A DNA stretch of 7,758 nucleotides from Lachnospiraceae bacterium (GCA_017553665.1 JAFZKM010000215.1:1-7758), one strand, 5' to 3'. Shown: positions 1-6,483, counted from the first letter of the stretch. Numbers and translations are program-made. Notes: a model not told the origin generated them from the sequence alone.

Positions 1-1975
1 ACTTCTTCTCGTCAACAACTTCTATCTTTTTGATCTCTTTGGTATTGATCTCAACAAGGATATCGCTGATGAACTTGTCAAGCTGCTGTGCACCCTCGTC
101 GCCCTTGAAACGGCTTCTTACGGAAACAAGGCCTTCTTCCTGCTCCTTCTGGCCCACAACGAGCATGTAAGGAAGCCTGTCGAGTCTTGCCTCGCGGATC
201 TTGAATCCGATCTTCTCGGAACGCGCGTCTACAGTGCTGCGGATGCCTGCTGCCTTAAGCTTCTTCGCAACTTCGTTCGCATAGTCTTCGAACTTGTCGG
301 AGATCGGAAGTACACGTACCTGCTCTGCGCACATCCATGTCGGGAACTGTCCTGCGTAATGCTCAATGAGCCATGCAAGAGTACGCTCGAAGCATCCCAT
401 CGATGTTCTGTGGATGATCCAGGGCTGTGCCTTGTTGCCGTCGGCGTCAATGTAGTACATTCCGAACTTCGCTGCGCTCGAGCAGTCAAGCTGGATCGTA
501 ACCATCGTGTCTTCCTTGCCGTAAACGTTCTTGGCCTGGATATCGATCTTGGGTCCGTAGAACGCTGCTTCGCCGTCCGCCTCCGTGAACTTGATGCCGT
601 TCTTGATCATAACGTTGCGAAGGTAATCCTGAGTGCTGTTCCAGTAGTCGGCGTCGCCCTCGTATTTATCCTTATTCTCGGGATCCCACTTCGACAGACG
701 GTATGTTACGTCATTCTGAACGCCGAGAGTCGTCATAACATAGTTCGCGAGCTCAACGCAGCGTGTAAGTTCTTCCTCGGCCTGGTCGGGACGAAGGATG
801 ATGTGACCCTCCGTGATCGTGAACTGACGGACTCTCGTAAGTCCGTGCATCTCACCGGAATCCTCGTTTCTGAACAGTGTCGATGTCTCGCTCATTCTGT
901 AGGGAAGATCGCGGTATGAACGCTGTTCATTCATGTAAACATAGTACTGGAAGGGGCATGTCATCGGACGAAGGGCCATAACTTCCTTGCCGTCCTTTGT
1001 GCCTTCACTCTCCTTATTGAGAATGAACATGCCGTCCATATAATGATCCCAATGGCCGCTGATCTTGTACAGATCCGACTTTGCCATCAGAGGTGTTCTT
1101 GTGCGGACATAGCCCCACTCATTGTCCTCGAGGTCCTCGATCCAGCGCTGAAGGATCTGGATCATCTTTGTTCCCTTGGGCGTGAAGAGCGGAAGTCCCT
1201 GACCGATAACGTCAACCGTCGTGAACAGCTTCATCTCACGGCCGAGTCTGTTGTGGTCGCGAAGCTTGATATCCTCAAGATGAGCAAGGTAAGCATCGAG
1301 GTCTTCCTTCTTCGTATACGCCGTAGCGTAAATTCTCGTAAGCATCTTGTTGTGCTCGTCGCCTCTCCAGTAAGCGCCCGATGAGGAAATGAGCTTGATG
1401 TACTTAAGAGGCTTTGTGCTCATCAGATGAGGGCCTGCGCACAGATCAACGAAGCCGCCCTGGTCATAGAAGCTGAGCTCCGCGTCCTCGGGAAGGTCTT
1501 CGATAAGCTGAACCTTGTAGGGTTCGTCCTTCTCCTGCATGAACTTGATCGCCTCTGCTCTGGGAAGCGTGAATCTCGTAAGCTCATGGCCTTCCTTGAT
1601 GATCTTCTTGATCTCTTCCTCGATCCTGTCGAGATCCTCTCTCGAGAAGGGAGGTGTATCGAAATCATAATAGAAGCCTTCATCGATAGCGGGTCCGATG
1701 GCTACCTTCGCGTTGGGGTAAAGGCGCTTAACGGCCTCAGCCATAACGTGCGAAGCAGTATGGCGGTATGCCTTTTTGCCGGCGTCGCTGTCAAATGTAA
1801 GGATGTTCAGCGTGCAGTCCTTATCAATAACGGTACGGAGATCCTTAACTTCTCCGTCTACCTCACCTACACAAGCTACTCTTGCAAGTCCCTCGCTCAG
1901 ATCCTTCGCGATGTCAATGATGGACATGGGGCTTGAATATTCTTTTTTAGATCCGTCTTTTAACGTGATTATCAT
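1..1975 (-). CDS. thrS: Threonyl-tRNA synthetase, 3' end cut off by the window edge
   Basis: This cytoplasmic class II synthetase attaches threonine to tRNA-Thr using ATP. The 658 codons present cover nearly the whole enzyme (family about 640 residues); the frame is still open at position 2, so the stop should lie just outside. An N-terminal TGS domain (about 1-60) is followed by the editing domain with HTASH (H72, H76) and CAGPH (C179, H183), so removal of mischarged serine should be retained. The catalytic core shows the three zinc ligands C340, H391 and H522, at spacings close to E. coli C334, H385 and H511, plus motif 2 (RNEDSGEMHGLTRVR) and motif 3 (FERT). An anticodon-binding domain begins near FPTW. 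The pocket is divergent: CPF replaces CPGH and ITEGH replaces QDDAH. The ATG at 1975 is set by AAGGAGG 9 bases upstream. The gene lies 31 bases after hisS and probably shares its T-box-controlled transcript. Confidence 0.96.
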   Translation of the reverse strand, partial: MIITLKDGSKKEYSSPMSIIDIAKDLSEGLARVACVGEVDGEVKDLRTVIDKDCTLNILTFDSDAGKKAYRHTASHVMAEAVKRLYPNAKVAIGPAIDEGFYYDFDTPPFSREDLDRIEEEIKKIIKEGHELTRFTLPRAEAIKFMQEKDEPYKVQLIEDLPEDAELSFYDQGGFVDLCAGPHLMSTKPLKYIKLISSSGAYWRGDEHNKMLTRIYATAYTKKEDLDAYLAHLEDIKLRDHNRLGREMKLFTTVDVIGQGLPLFTPKGTKMIQILQRWIEDLEDNEWGYVRTRTPLMAKSDLYKISGHWDHYMDGMFILNKESEGTKDGKEVMALRPMTCPFQYYVYMNEQRSYRDLPYRMSETSTLFRNEDSGEMHGLTRVRQFTITEGHIILRPDQAEEELTRCVELANYVMTTLGVQNDVTYRLSKWDPENKDKYEGDADYWNSTQDYLRNVMIKNGIKFTEADGEAAFYGPKIDIQAKNVYGKEDTMVTIQLDCSSAAKFGMYYIDADGNKAQPWIIHRTSMGCFERTLAWLIEHYAGQFPTWMCAEQVRVLPISDKFEDYANEVAKKLKAAGIRSTVDARSEKIGFKIREARLDRLPYMLVVGQKEQEEGLVSVRSRFKGDEGAQQLDKFISDILVEINTKEIKKIEVVDEKK

Positions 1976-2006
1976 GATCAGATGCCTCCTTCAAAATTTC
2001 TTTGCT

Positions 2007-3386
2007 TTATGCTTTAAGATCAACGGGCTTTTCCTTGCCGAGGGGCTCCAGATAAGCGATTATGGCCGCTTTAGCCTCCTCAAGGCTGCAGGTTACCTGA
2101 TTGCCGTCGATCATGTTCTTTAATGAAACCTTGCCCGCCGCGATCTCATCCTCGCCGAGGAAGATGCAGAACGGGATTCCGAGCTTGTCCGCGTAGCCGA
2201 TCTTGGCCTTGAACTTCTTCTGCTCAAGATAAACCTGGGTGCGGATTCCCGCGCTCCTCAGGCCTGCCGAGATCTCGACCGCCTTGCCCATATCCTCGGT
2301 CATCGGGATAACGAGCACGTCCGCGGGGCTCTTAAGCTTGTCGTTCAGGTATTTGCTCTCGTTCAGGATGTAGAACAGTCTGGTCAGACCGATCGACATT
2401 CCGACGCCGGGCAGCTGCTTTGTAGTGTAGTAGCCCGCGAGATTGTCATATCTTCCGCCCGAGCACACGCTTCCGATCTCGGGATGCTTGGTGATCGTGG
2501 TCTCGTAAACTGTGCCGGTATAGTAATCAAGGCCTCTCGCGATGGTCAGGTCGATCGCGAAATATCTGTCCGGAACGCCGAAGTCCGCAATGTACTTTAC
2601 CACCTGCTCCAGCTCCTCAACGCCGGTCCTGAGGATCGCGTCCTTCGCTTCGGGCGAGGTATCGTCCGAAAGCAGCGCCTTGAGCTTATCGAGGGTCTCG
2701 GTCTTGGTGCCCTTAAAGGTCAGGAGTCCGAGCAGTTCTGCCGCAACATTTTCTTCGACTCCGAGCTCTGTAAGCTCAGCCTTTACATTGTCAAAGCCGA
2801 TCTTGTCGAATTTATCGATGATCCTCAGTACCTCAGCGGGATCGGCCTTAAGCTCGTATTTCGCGAACAGGCCGTTCAGCACCTTGCGGTTGTTGATCCT
2901 GATGGTGAAATCATCGACGCCGAGCGCGTTGAAGGTGTTGTAAATGATGCTCGGGATCTCCGCGTCATTTACAATGCTTAAGGATCCGTCACCGATGATG
3001 TCAATGTCCGCCTGATAGAACTCCCTGAACCTGCCCTTCTGCGCACGCTCGCCGCGGTAGGATTTGCCGATCTGGTAGCGCTTGAAGGGGAAGGTGAGCA
3101 CGCCCTGGTTCTTCGCTACGTATTTCGCGAGCGGAACGGTCAGGTCGAATCTCATGGTAAGGTCGGTGTCGCCCTTCTCAAATCTGTATATCTGCTTCTC
3201 TGTCTCGCCTCCGGCCTTCGCAAGAAGTATCTCGCTGTATTCGAGCACCGGTGTATCGAGCGGGAAGAGGCCGTATGAGCCGAATGTCTGCTCGAGTTTC
3301 GCTTTCACTCTCTCGAACATGATCTGCTCGTCGGGCAGAAGTTCCATAAAGCCCGAGAGCGTACGGGGTTGAACAATGTTCACCAT
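2007..3386 (-). CDS. hisS: Histidyl-tRNA synthetase, eukaryote-like motif variant
   Basis: This class II synthetase charges tRNA-His with histidine in the cytoplasm. The 459 residues compare with about 420-430 for the common bacterial form. Motif 1 lies near residues 40-60, TMRFDLTVPLAKYV is at 77-90, motif 2 (SYRGERAQKGRFREFYQ) starts at 109, and the histidine-specific motifs ARGLDYYTGTVYE (283-295) and SVCSGGRYDNL (306-316) follow. Motif 3 (GVGMSIGLTRL) is at 327-337, ahead of a C-terminal anticodon-binding domain of about 100 residues. Motif 2 ends in ADIDIIG, which resembles eukaryotic HisRS more than the bacterial HQFGVE form. A stretch of about 100 residues between motif 2 and the HisA motif is the usual insertion domain. 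The ATG is fixed by AAGGAGG 8 bases upstream. It is the first gene after a T-box leader that appears to sense tRNA-Thr rather than tRNA-His. thrS follows after 31 bases. Confidence 0.97.
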   Translation of the reverse strand: MVNIVQPRTLSGFMELLPDEQIMFERVKAKLEQTFGSYGLFPLDTPVLEYSEILLAKAGGETEKQIYRFEKGDTDLTMRFDLTVPLAKYVAKNQGVLTFPFKRYQIGKSYRGERAQKGRFREFYQADIDIIGDGSLSIVNDAEIPSIIYNTFNALGVDDFTIRINNRKVLNGLFAKYELKADPAEVLRIIDKFDKIGFDNVKAELTELGVEENVAAELLGLLTFKGTKTETLDKLKALLSDDTSPEAKDAILRTGVEELEQVVKYIADFGVPDRYFAIDLTIARGLDYYTGTVYETTITKHPEIGSVCSGGRYDNLAGYYTTKQLPGVGMSIGLTRLFYILNESKYLNDKLKSPADVLVIPMTEDMGKAVEISAGLRSAGIRTQVYLEQKKFKAKIGYADKLGIPFCIFLGEDEIAAGKVSLKNMIDGNQVTCSLEEAKAAIIAYLEPLGKEKPVDLKA

Positions 3387-3466
3387 GCTGTTTGCCTCCT
3401 TTTTCTGTTAAACAGGGACACCTCGCGGGCAAGCTCGCCCGGTATCGCGTGCGCTCGCTTTAACGC
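3387..3466 (-). other. Leader segment between T-box terminator and hisS
   Basis: These 80 bases are transcribed only after read-through of the T-box terminator and carry the hisS ribosome binding site (AAGGAGG). They contain a GC-only 5-bp hairpin (CGGGC and GCCCG, 3426-3441, six-base loop) and a 6-bp complement GTTAAA (3459-3464) with TTTAAC (3407-3412) that would enclose it. The hairpin has no T-run, so it is not a second terminator. GTCCCT at 3414-3419 repeats the start of the terminator's 5' arm. I see no gene here. Confidence 0.45.
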
Positions 3467-3505
3467 AAAAAAAGTCCCTTCCAAAGATCTCTCTTTGAAA
3501 GGGAC
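3467..3505 (-). terminator. T-box intrinsic terminator
   Basis: Read on the minus strand, arms 3493-3505 and 3474-3486 form a 13-bp stem with a single G-U pair and a six-base loop, followed at once by seven T residues (3467-3473). The 5' arm GTCCCTT can instead pair with AAGGG at the start of the T-box, so terminator and antiterminator exclude each other. It is also the first terminator-like structure met by transcripts coming from ddh. Confidence 0.95.
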
Positions 3506-3522
3506 GAATAAACAATAATATC

Positions 3523-3536
3523 CGCGGTTCCACCCT
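3523..3536 (-). promoter_or_regulatory. T-box consensus element (antiterminator bulge UGGA)
   Basis: The minus strand reads AGGGTGGAACCGCG, a complete match to the T-box consensus AGGGTGGNACCGCG. The variable base is A, so the four-base bulge UGGA should pair with a tRNA end UCCA, meaning discriminator U73. It would not match the C73 that is near-universal in bacterial tRNA-His. Confidence 0.95.
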
Positions 3537-3607
3537 TATTGGTAAATACCCATCTTCATTAAGACTTTAACGTAGTCACCGGACCTGTTTGCAGGCCACT
3601 CAGGGGT

Positions 3608-3610
3608 GGT
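3608..3610 (-). promoter_or_regulatory. T-box specifier triplet, ACC (Thr)
   Basis: After the upper Stem I helix the minus strand reads TGAA-G-ACC-A. In the B. subtilis glyQS leader, recalled from memory, the same place reads CGAA-A-GGC-A, meaning GAA, one base, the triplet, then a purine. In that register the triplet is ACC for threonine. The histidine alternative CAC (3606-3608) is two bases further on and is followed by a pyrimidine. Confidence 0.72.
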
Positions 3611-3702
3611 CTTCATGTGAACCTTCGCCGGTCCGCTCGCACCGTGTGCGGACCTCTCTGAGACTGTATTCACACTACTCTTCCCGTCATCGTGTTGGAT
3701 AT

Positions 3703-3730
3703 ATAATAACACAAAATGTCCGTGTGTCAA
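3703..3730 (-). promoter_or_regulatory. Sigma-A type promoter of the hisS-thrS operon
   Basis: On the minus strand there is a perfect -35 box TTGACA (3725-3730), a 16-base spacer and TATTAT as the -10 box (3703-3708). TTATAT with an 18-base spacer is an alternative -10. Transcription should begin near 3696, just before Stem I of the T-box. The -35 box begins only 7 bases after the ddh stop codon. Confidence 0.82.
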
Positions 3731-3737
3731 GGACTAT

Positions 3738-4721
3738 TTATACCATGTGTGCACGGATCTCCGCAGGATCCATGGCACTGAGCATGATCGGGGGAATATC
3801 AAGCACGGTCTTGCAGCCGCAGACACCGTCTTTGTTCAGGCGGTATGCCGCTCTCGCGAACGCCACGAGTACCTGCGTGGTGAACTCGGGGTTCGAATCG
3901 AGCTTTAAGCTGTACTCGATCGTGTGCTTATTTTCATTGTTCCAGCCCGAAACGCCGCTGCGGATAACGATGCCGCCGTGAGGCAGGCCCGCGTGATCGC
4001 GCTTGAGCTCTTCCATGCTGATGAAATGTACTGTCGTATCGTAATCCGAGAAATAGTTGGGCATGGTCTTGATCTCGTTCTCGATCCTCGCGAGATCCGC
4101 GCCTTCCTCAGCCACAACAAAGCACTCTCTCGTATGCTTCTGTCTGGTGGTCAGGTCGGGGCACTCACCGCTCCTTACAGCCTCGAGAGCCGCGGGAACG
4201 GGAATGGTATACTGTCTGGCGTCCACAACGCCCTTGATGCGTCTGATCGCGTCCGAATGGCCCTGGCTTACGCCCTTGCCCCAGAAGGTGTAATCCTTGC
4301 CCTCGGGAAGGATCACATTGCCGTAGAGACGGGCGAGCGAAAACATTCCGGGATCCCATCCGCAGGAAATGATGCCGATGTGTCCGCTTTCCTTCGCCGC
4401 TTTATCCACATTTTCAAAATGCTCGGGGATCCTCGCGTGTGTATCGAAACTGTCCACAACATTGAAAAGCTTTACTGCCGCGGGGGTCTGTTCGGGCAGG
4501 TCCGTCGCGCTGCCGCCGCAGAGGATGAGCACGTCTATGTCGTCCTTATGTGCCGCAAGATCGTTCGCGCTGTACACAGCCGCGCCTTCGGTCCTGATCT
4601 TAACATCCGCCGGATTTCTTCTGGTAAATACAGCCACAAGCTTCATATCGGCGTTATGCTTAACCGCGCACTCAATGCCGCGTCCGAGATTGCCGTAGCC
4701 GAGGATTCCTAATCTGATCAT
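3738..4721 (-). CDS. ddh: meso-Diaminopimelate D-dehydrogenase
   Basis: Ddh (EC 1.4.1.16) is a cytoplasmic NADPH enzyme that reductively aminates L-tetrahydrodipicolinate (its open-chain form) with ammonia to meso-DAP. This is a one-step route to the peptidoglycan crosslinker and the lysine precursor. Its 327 residues compare with 320 in Corynebacterium glutamicum, and the two align along their whole length from memory. An N-terminal Rossmann fold has GYGNLGRG (8-15), followed by CGGSATDLPEQ (68-78). The substrate domain has CGWDPGMFS (120-128, D123), FWGKGVSQGHSDA (146-158) and GLPHGG (245-250, H248), and the chain returns to the dinucleotide domain near HTIEYSLKLD (266-275). The start is supported by AAGGAGA 9 bases upstream, inside the end of the serine dehydratase gene. 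Only 2 bases separate the genes, so translation is probably coupled. No terminator lies between the stop and the hisS promoter. Confidence 0.95.
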   Translation of the reverse strand: MIRLGILGYGNLGRGIECAVKHNADMKLVAVFTRRNPADVKIRTEGAAVYSANDLAAHKDDIDVLILCGGSATDLPEQTPAAVKLFNVVDSFDTHARIPEHFENVDKAAKESGHIGIISCGWDPGMFSLARLYGNVILPEGKDYTFWGKGVSQGHSDAIRRIKGVVDARQYTIPVPAALEAVRSGECPDLTTRQKHTRECFVVAEEGADLARIENEIKTMPNYFSDYDTTVHFISMEELKRDHAGLPHGGIVIRSGVSGWNNENKHTIEYSLKLDSNPEFTTQVLVAFARAAYRLNKDGVCGCKTVLDIPPIMLSAMDPAEIRAHMV

Positions 4722-4723
4722 CT

Positions 4724-5986
4724 TTACTCGTCTCCTTTTCTTACATTGTTCTCCGCCGCTTCGCCGGCTGCGTCGTCCATCGAATGTTCATCGGTGTATG
4801 TCACCGCAAGGCCGCCCTCCGAAGTTTCACGGTAGTTCTTTCCCATATCTCGCCCCGTATTATACATCGTCTTAATAACCATGTCGAGCGATATTTTACG
4901 CGAATCACTTAGGAAATTCGCGAGTCTTACGGCATTGATCGCACGCATCGCAGCCACCGCGTTGCGCTCGATGCAGGGGATCTGGACCAGGCCCGCGATA
5001 GGGTCGCAGGTGAGTCCGAGATGATGTTCCATCGCGATCTCGGCCGCGTACTCGATCTGGTCCATATCCATTCCGTACGCCTCTGCCGCGGCAGCCGCGG
5101 CCATGGAACAGGCCGATCCGACCTCTGCCTGACAGCCGCATTCCGCGCCGCTGATTGAAGCGTTGTGCTTTATGAGATTGCCCACGATGCCGCCTGTGGC
5201 AAGCGCGTGAAGTATCTCTCTGTCTGTGAAATCCTTACGTTCCTGGATAAAGCGGAGCACCGCGGGAACAATTCCGCAGGAACCGCAGGTGGGTGCCGTA
5301 ACGATCTCTCCGAGGCTCGCATTCTGCTCGCTCACCGCGAAAGCGTAGGAGCAGACCACGCGGTTTTCCCTCGTCGCCGAGGATTCATCCATATGGTTGC
5401 GCCCGTAAAGAGTCTTCGCCTTGCGCTGAAGTCCGAGGCCTCCCGGCAGCACGCCCTCAGCCCTCAGGCCTTCGGTGATCGCGTGTCTCATCGTGGTCCA
5501 GACTTCCTCGAGATAGTCCCAGATCTCGGGTCCCTCGACCTCCTGAACATACTGCCAGAGCCTGATATCCTTGTCGTAGCAATACTTCTTTATATCCGCG
5601 AAAGTATTGAGCTTATAGATATCGGGGGGCTTTATCCCGCCGTGACCTTCGACGGATATCTCTCCGCCGCCGATGCTGTATACGCGCCAGTAACCGATCT
5701 GGTCGCCTTCCTTGAACGCGAACATTTCCATCGTGTTCGCGTGCGGAAGTCCGCGCTTCAGCGGATCAAAGATGACCTCAATGTCATGCCCTTCGAATTC
5801 CTTCTTGATGATGACATCGGTCATGTGTCCCTTACCTGTCTTCGCGAGCGATCCGTAGAGATAGACCTTATACTCGTCCGCGTCGGGGAATTCCTTCAGG
5901 AATAGCCTTGAAGCCTTCGAAGGTCCCATCGTATGCGAACTCGAGGGGCCGTGCCCTATTTTGTATAATTCTCTCAATGATTCCAT
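4724..5986 (-). CDS. sdaA: Iron-sulfur L-serine dehydratase, fused beta-alpha form
   Basis: This enzyme (L-serine ammonia-lyase, EC 4.3.1.17) converts L-serine to pyruvate and ammonia with an oxygen-sensitive 4Fe-4S cluster. Both lobes are in one chain. The beta lobe starts with IGHGPSSSHTMGP (10-22), followed by GSLAKTGKGHMTD and SIGGGE; the alpha lobe begins near residue 160. Cluster ligands are C285, C327 and C338, whose spacings of 42 and 11 equal those recalled for Legionella C343, C385 and C396. The length, 420 residues, is below the 450-460 of E. coli and Legionella type II enzymes, mainly through a gap after VIFDPLKRG in the beta lobe. The C-terminus is an acidic tail ending VRKGDE, without the cysteine expected near the end of type II enzymes. 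The start has GGAG 7 bases upstream. ddh follows after 2 bases and dut lies 47 bases upstream. The gene symbol is by similarity; paralogues (sdaB, tdcG) cannot be separated here. Confidence 0.93.
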   Translation of the reverse strand: MESLRELYKIGHGPSSSHTMGPSKASRLFLKEFPDADEYKVYLYGSLAKTGKGHMTDVIIKKEFEGHDIEVIFDPLKRGLPHANTMEMFAFKEGDQIGYWRVYSIGGGEISVEGHGGIKPPDIYKLNTFADIKKYCYDKDIRLWQYVQEVEGPEIWDYLEEVWTTMRHAITEGLRAEGVLPGGLGLQRKAKTLYGRNHMDESSATRENRVVCSYAFAVSEQNASLGEIVTAPTCGSCGIVPAVLRFIQERKDFTDREILHALATGGIVGNLIKHNASISGAECGCQAEVGSACSMAAAAAAEAYGMDMDQIEYAAEIAMEHHLGLTCDPIAGLVQIPCIERNAVAAMRAINAVRLANFLSDSRKISLDMVIKTMYNTGRDMGKNYRETSEGGLAVTYTDEHSMDDAAGEAAENNVRKGDE

Positions 5987-6017
5987 ATATATGCTCCGTT
6001 CGTATTGCTGCCCTTAT

Positions 6018-6050
6018 TCACCGGGCCTGTGATCTATTGTTTCCCGGTGA
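6018..6050 (-). repeat. 8-bp inverted repeat around the dut stop codon
   Basis: TCACCGGG (6018-6025) and CCCGGTGA (6043-6050) are perfect complements with a 17-base loop that contains the dut stop codon. On the minus-strand RNA the stem is followed by AATAAGGG rather than a T-run, so it is unlikely to be a normal terminator. It could affect mRNA processing or slow translation into the serine dehydratase gene. Confidence 0.55.
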
Positions 6051-6483
6051 TCCCGAATCCGCCGCGGGCCTCGCCGTTCATCTCGCCTTTTCCGGCTTCC
6101 TCGAAGATTATCTGCGGCTGATGCTTCTGTATCCTGAACTGGCAGATCCTGTCGTTCACGTTGATCTCGGTGTCACGCATCGCTATGACCGGCATGCGCC
6201 AGACATCTTCGCTGCTGTACTTCCCGTAACTCTCATCGATCACCCCGCAGCTGTTTGCCTGAATGATCCCGAAATTCTTATATGTGGAGCTTCTCGGCAC
6301 TACGATCGCCTCATATCCGTCGGGGAGACTCATGCTCACGCCCAGGCTGATAAGCTTAAAATCGCCTTTTTTCAGCACGACATGCTCGGCGGACCTCAGA
6401 TCGATCCAGTCCGATTTGCCGTCAATATACCGCAGATGCTCTATTTCGTCAGATAAATAAGTGATCCTGATCGTTTCCGACAT
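6034..6483 (-). CDS. dut: dUTP diphosphatase (homotrimeric dUTPase family)
   Basis: dUTPase hydrolyses dUTP to dUMP and pyrophosphate, keeping uracil out of DNA and supplying dUMP for thymidylate synthesis. All five family motifs are recognisable in 149 residues: motif 1 DWIDLRSA (25-32), motif 2 PRSSTYKNFG (63-72), motif 3 NSCGVIDESYGKY (77-89, catalytic D83), motif 4 DRICQF (101-106) and motif 5 ARGGFGITG (139-147). Motif 3 continues into an SSEDVWRMPVIAMRD stretch that I associate with clostridial members. In motif 5 the usual arginine five residues before the phenylalanine is E138, with an arginine at position 140 instead. The ATG has GGAG 5 bases upstream, and start and Shine-Dalgarno sit together in the loop of an 11-bp inverted repeat. 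It lies 77 bases after the anti-sigma-like gene. A dCTP-acting relative is a less likely alternative. Confidence 0.92.
   Translation of the reverse strand: MSETIRITYLSDEIEHLRYIDGKSDWIDLRSAEHVVLKKGDFKLISLGVSMSLPDGYEAIVVPRSSTYKNFGIIQANSCGVIDESYGKYSSEDVWRMPVIAMRDTEINVNDRICQFRIQKHQPQIIFEEAGKGEMNGEARGGFGITGKQ

Larger units (their letters stand above)
3467..3696 (-). promoter_or_regulatory. T-box riboswitch leader, probable tRNA-Thr specificity
   Basis: A T-box leader binds uncharged tRNA and switches a terminator to an antiterminator, allowing synthetase expression. In RNA order it shows a kink-turn-like base of Stem I (GATGA opposite TGAG), the specifier-loop 5' side AGTA (3676-3679), a 7-bp helix GTGTGAA with TTCACAT, and the apical segment CAGAGAGG with GGTGCGAGC. 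The specifier side TGAAGACCA comes next, then small hairpins, the 14-base T-box (3523-3536) and a terminator. The 5' boundary is estimated from the promoter; no start site is proven. It precedes hisS-thrS. Specifier ACC and bulge UGGA both fit threonine better than histidine. Confidence 0.93.

Noticed and set aside
359..1936. Several long plus-strand open frames opposite thrS, with similar ones opposite hisS, ddh and sdaA.
   Set aside because: They lie antisense to strongly conserved genes, lack Shine-Dalgarno sites and show no family motifs; they follow from the codon bias of the true strand.
3407..3486. GGGAC of the terminator with GTCCC at 3415-3419, plus GTTAAA with TTTAAC, as a pseudoknot switch after the terminator.
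   Set aside because: The pairings are only 5-6 bp, compete with the much stronger 13-bp terminator stem, and have no counterpart I know of in T-box leaders.
3606..3608. CAC as a histidine specifier, which would match the first gene hisS.
   Set aside because: It sits two bases too far from the conserved GAA, is followed by C instead of a purine, and the UGGA bulge would not pair with C73 of tRNA-His. It is kept as the main alternative to ACC.
3536..3730. A 64-codon minus-strand frame through the T-box leader, containing consecutive threonine codons like an attenuator leader peptide.
   Set aside because: It begins with TTG inside the -35 box, upstream of the likely transcript start, has no Shine-Dalgarno, and overlaps structural elements that fully explain the region as a T-box.
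3709..3737. A weak GTCC/GGAC stem followed by ATTTT just after ddh, as a possible ddh terminator.
   Set aside because: The stem is only 4 bp with a long loop and a broken T-run, and the bases are better explained as the hisS promoter.
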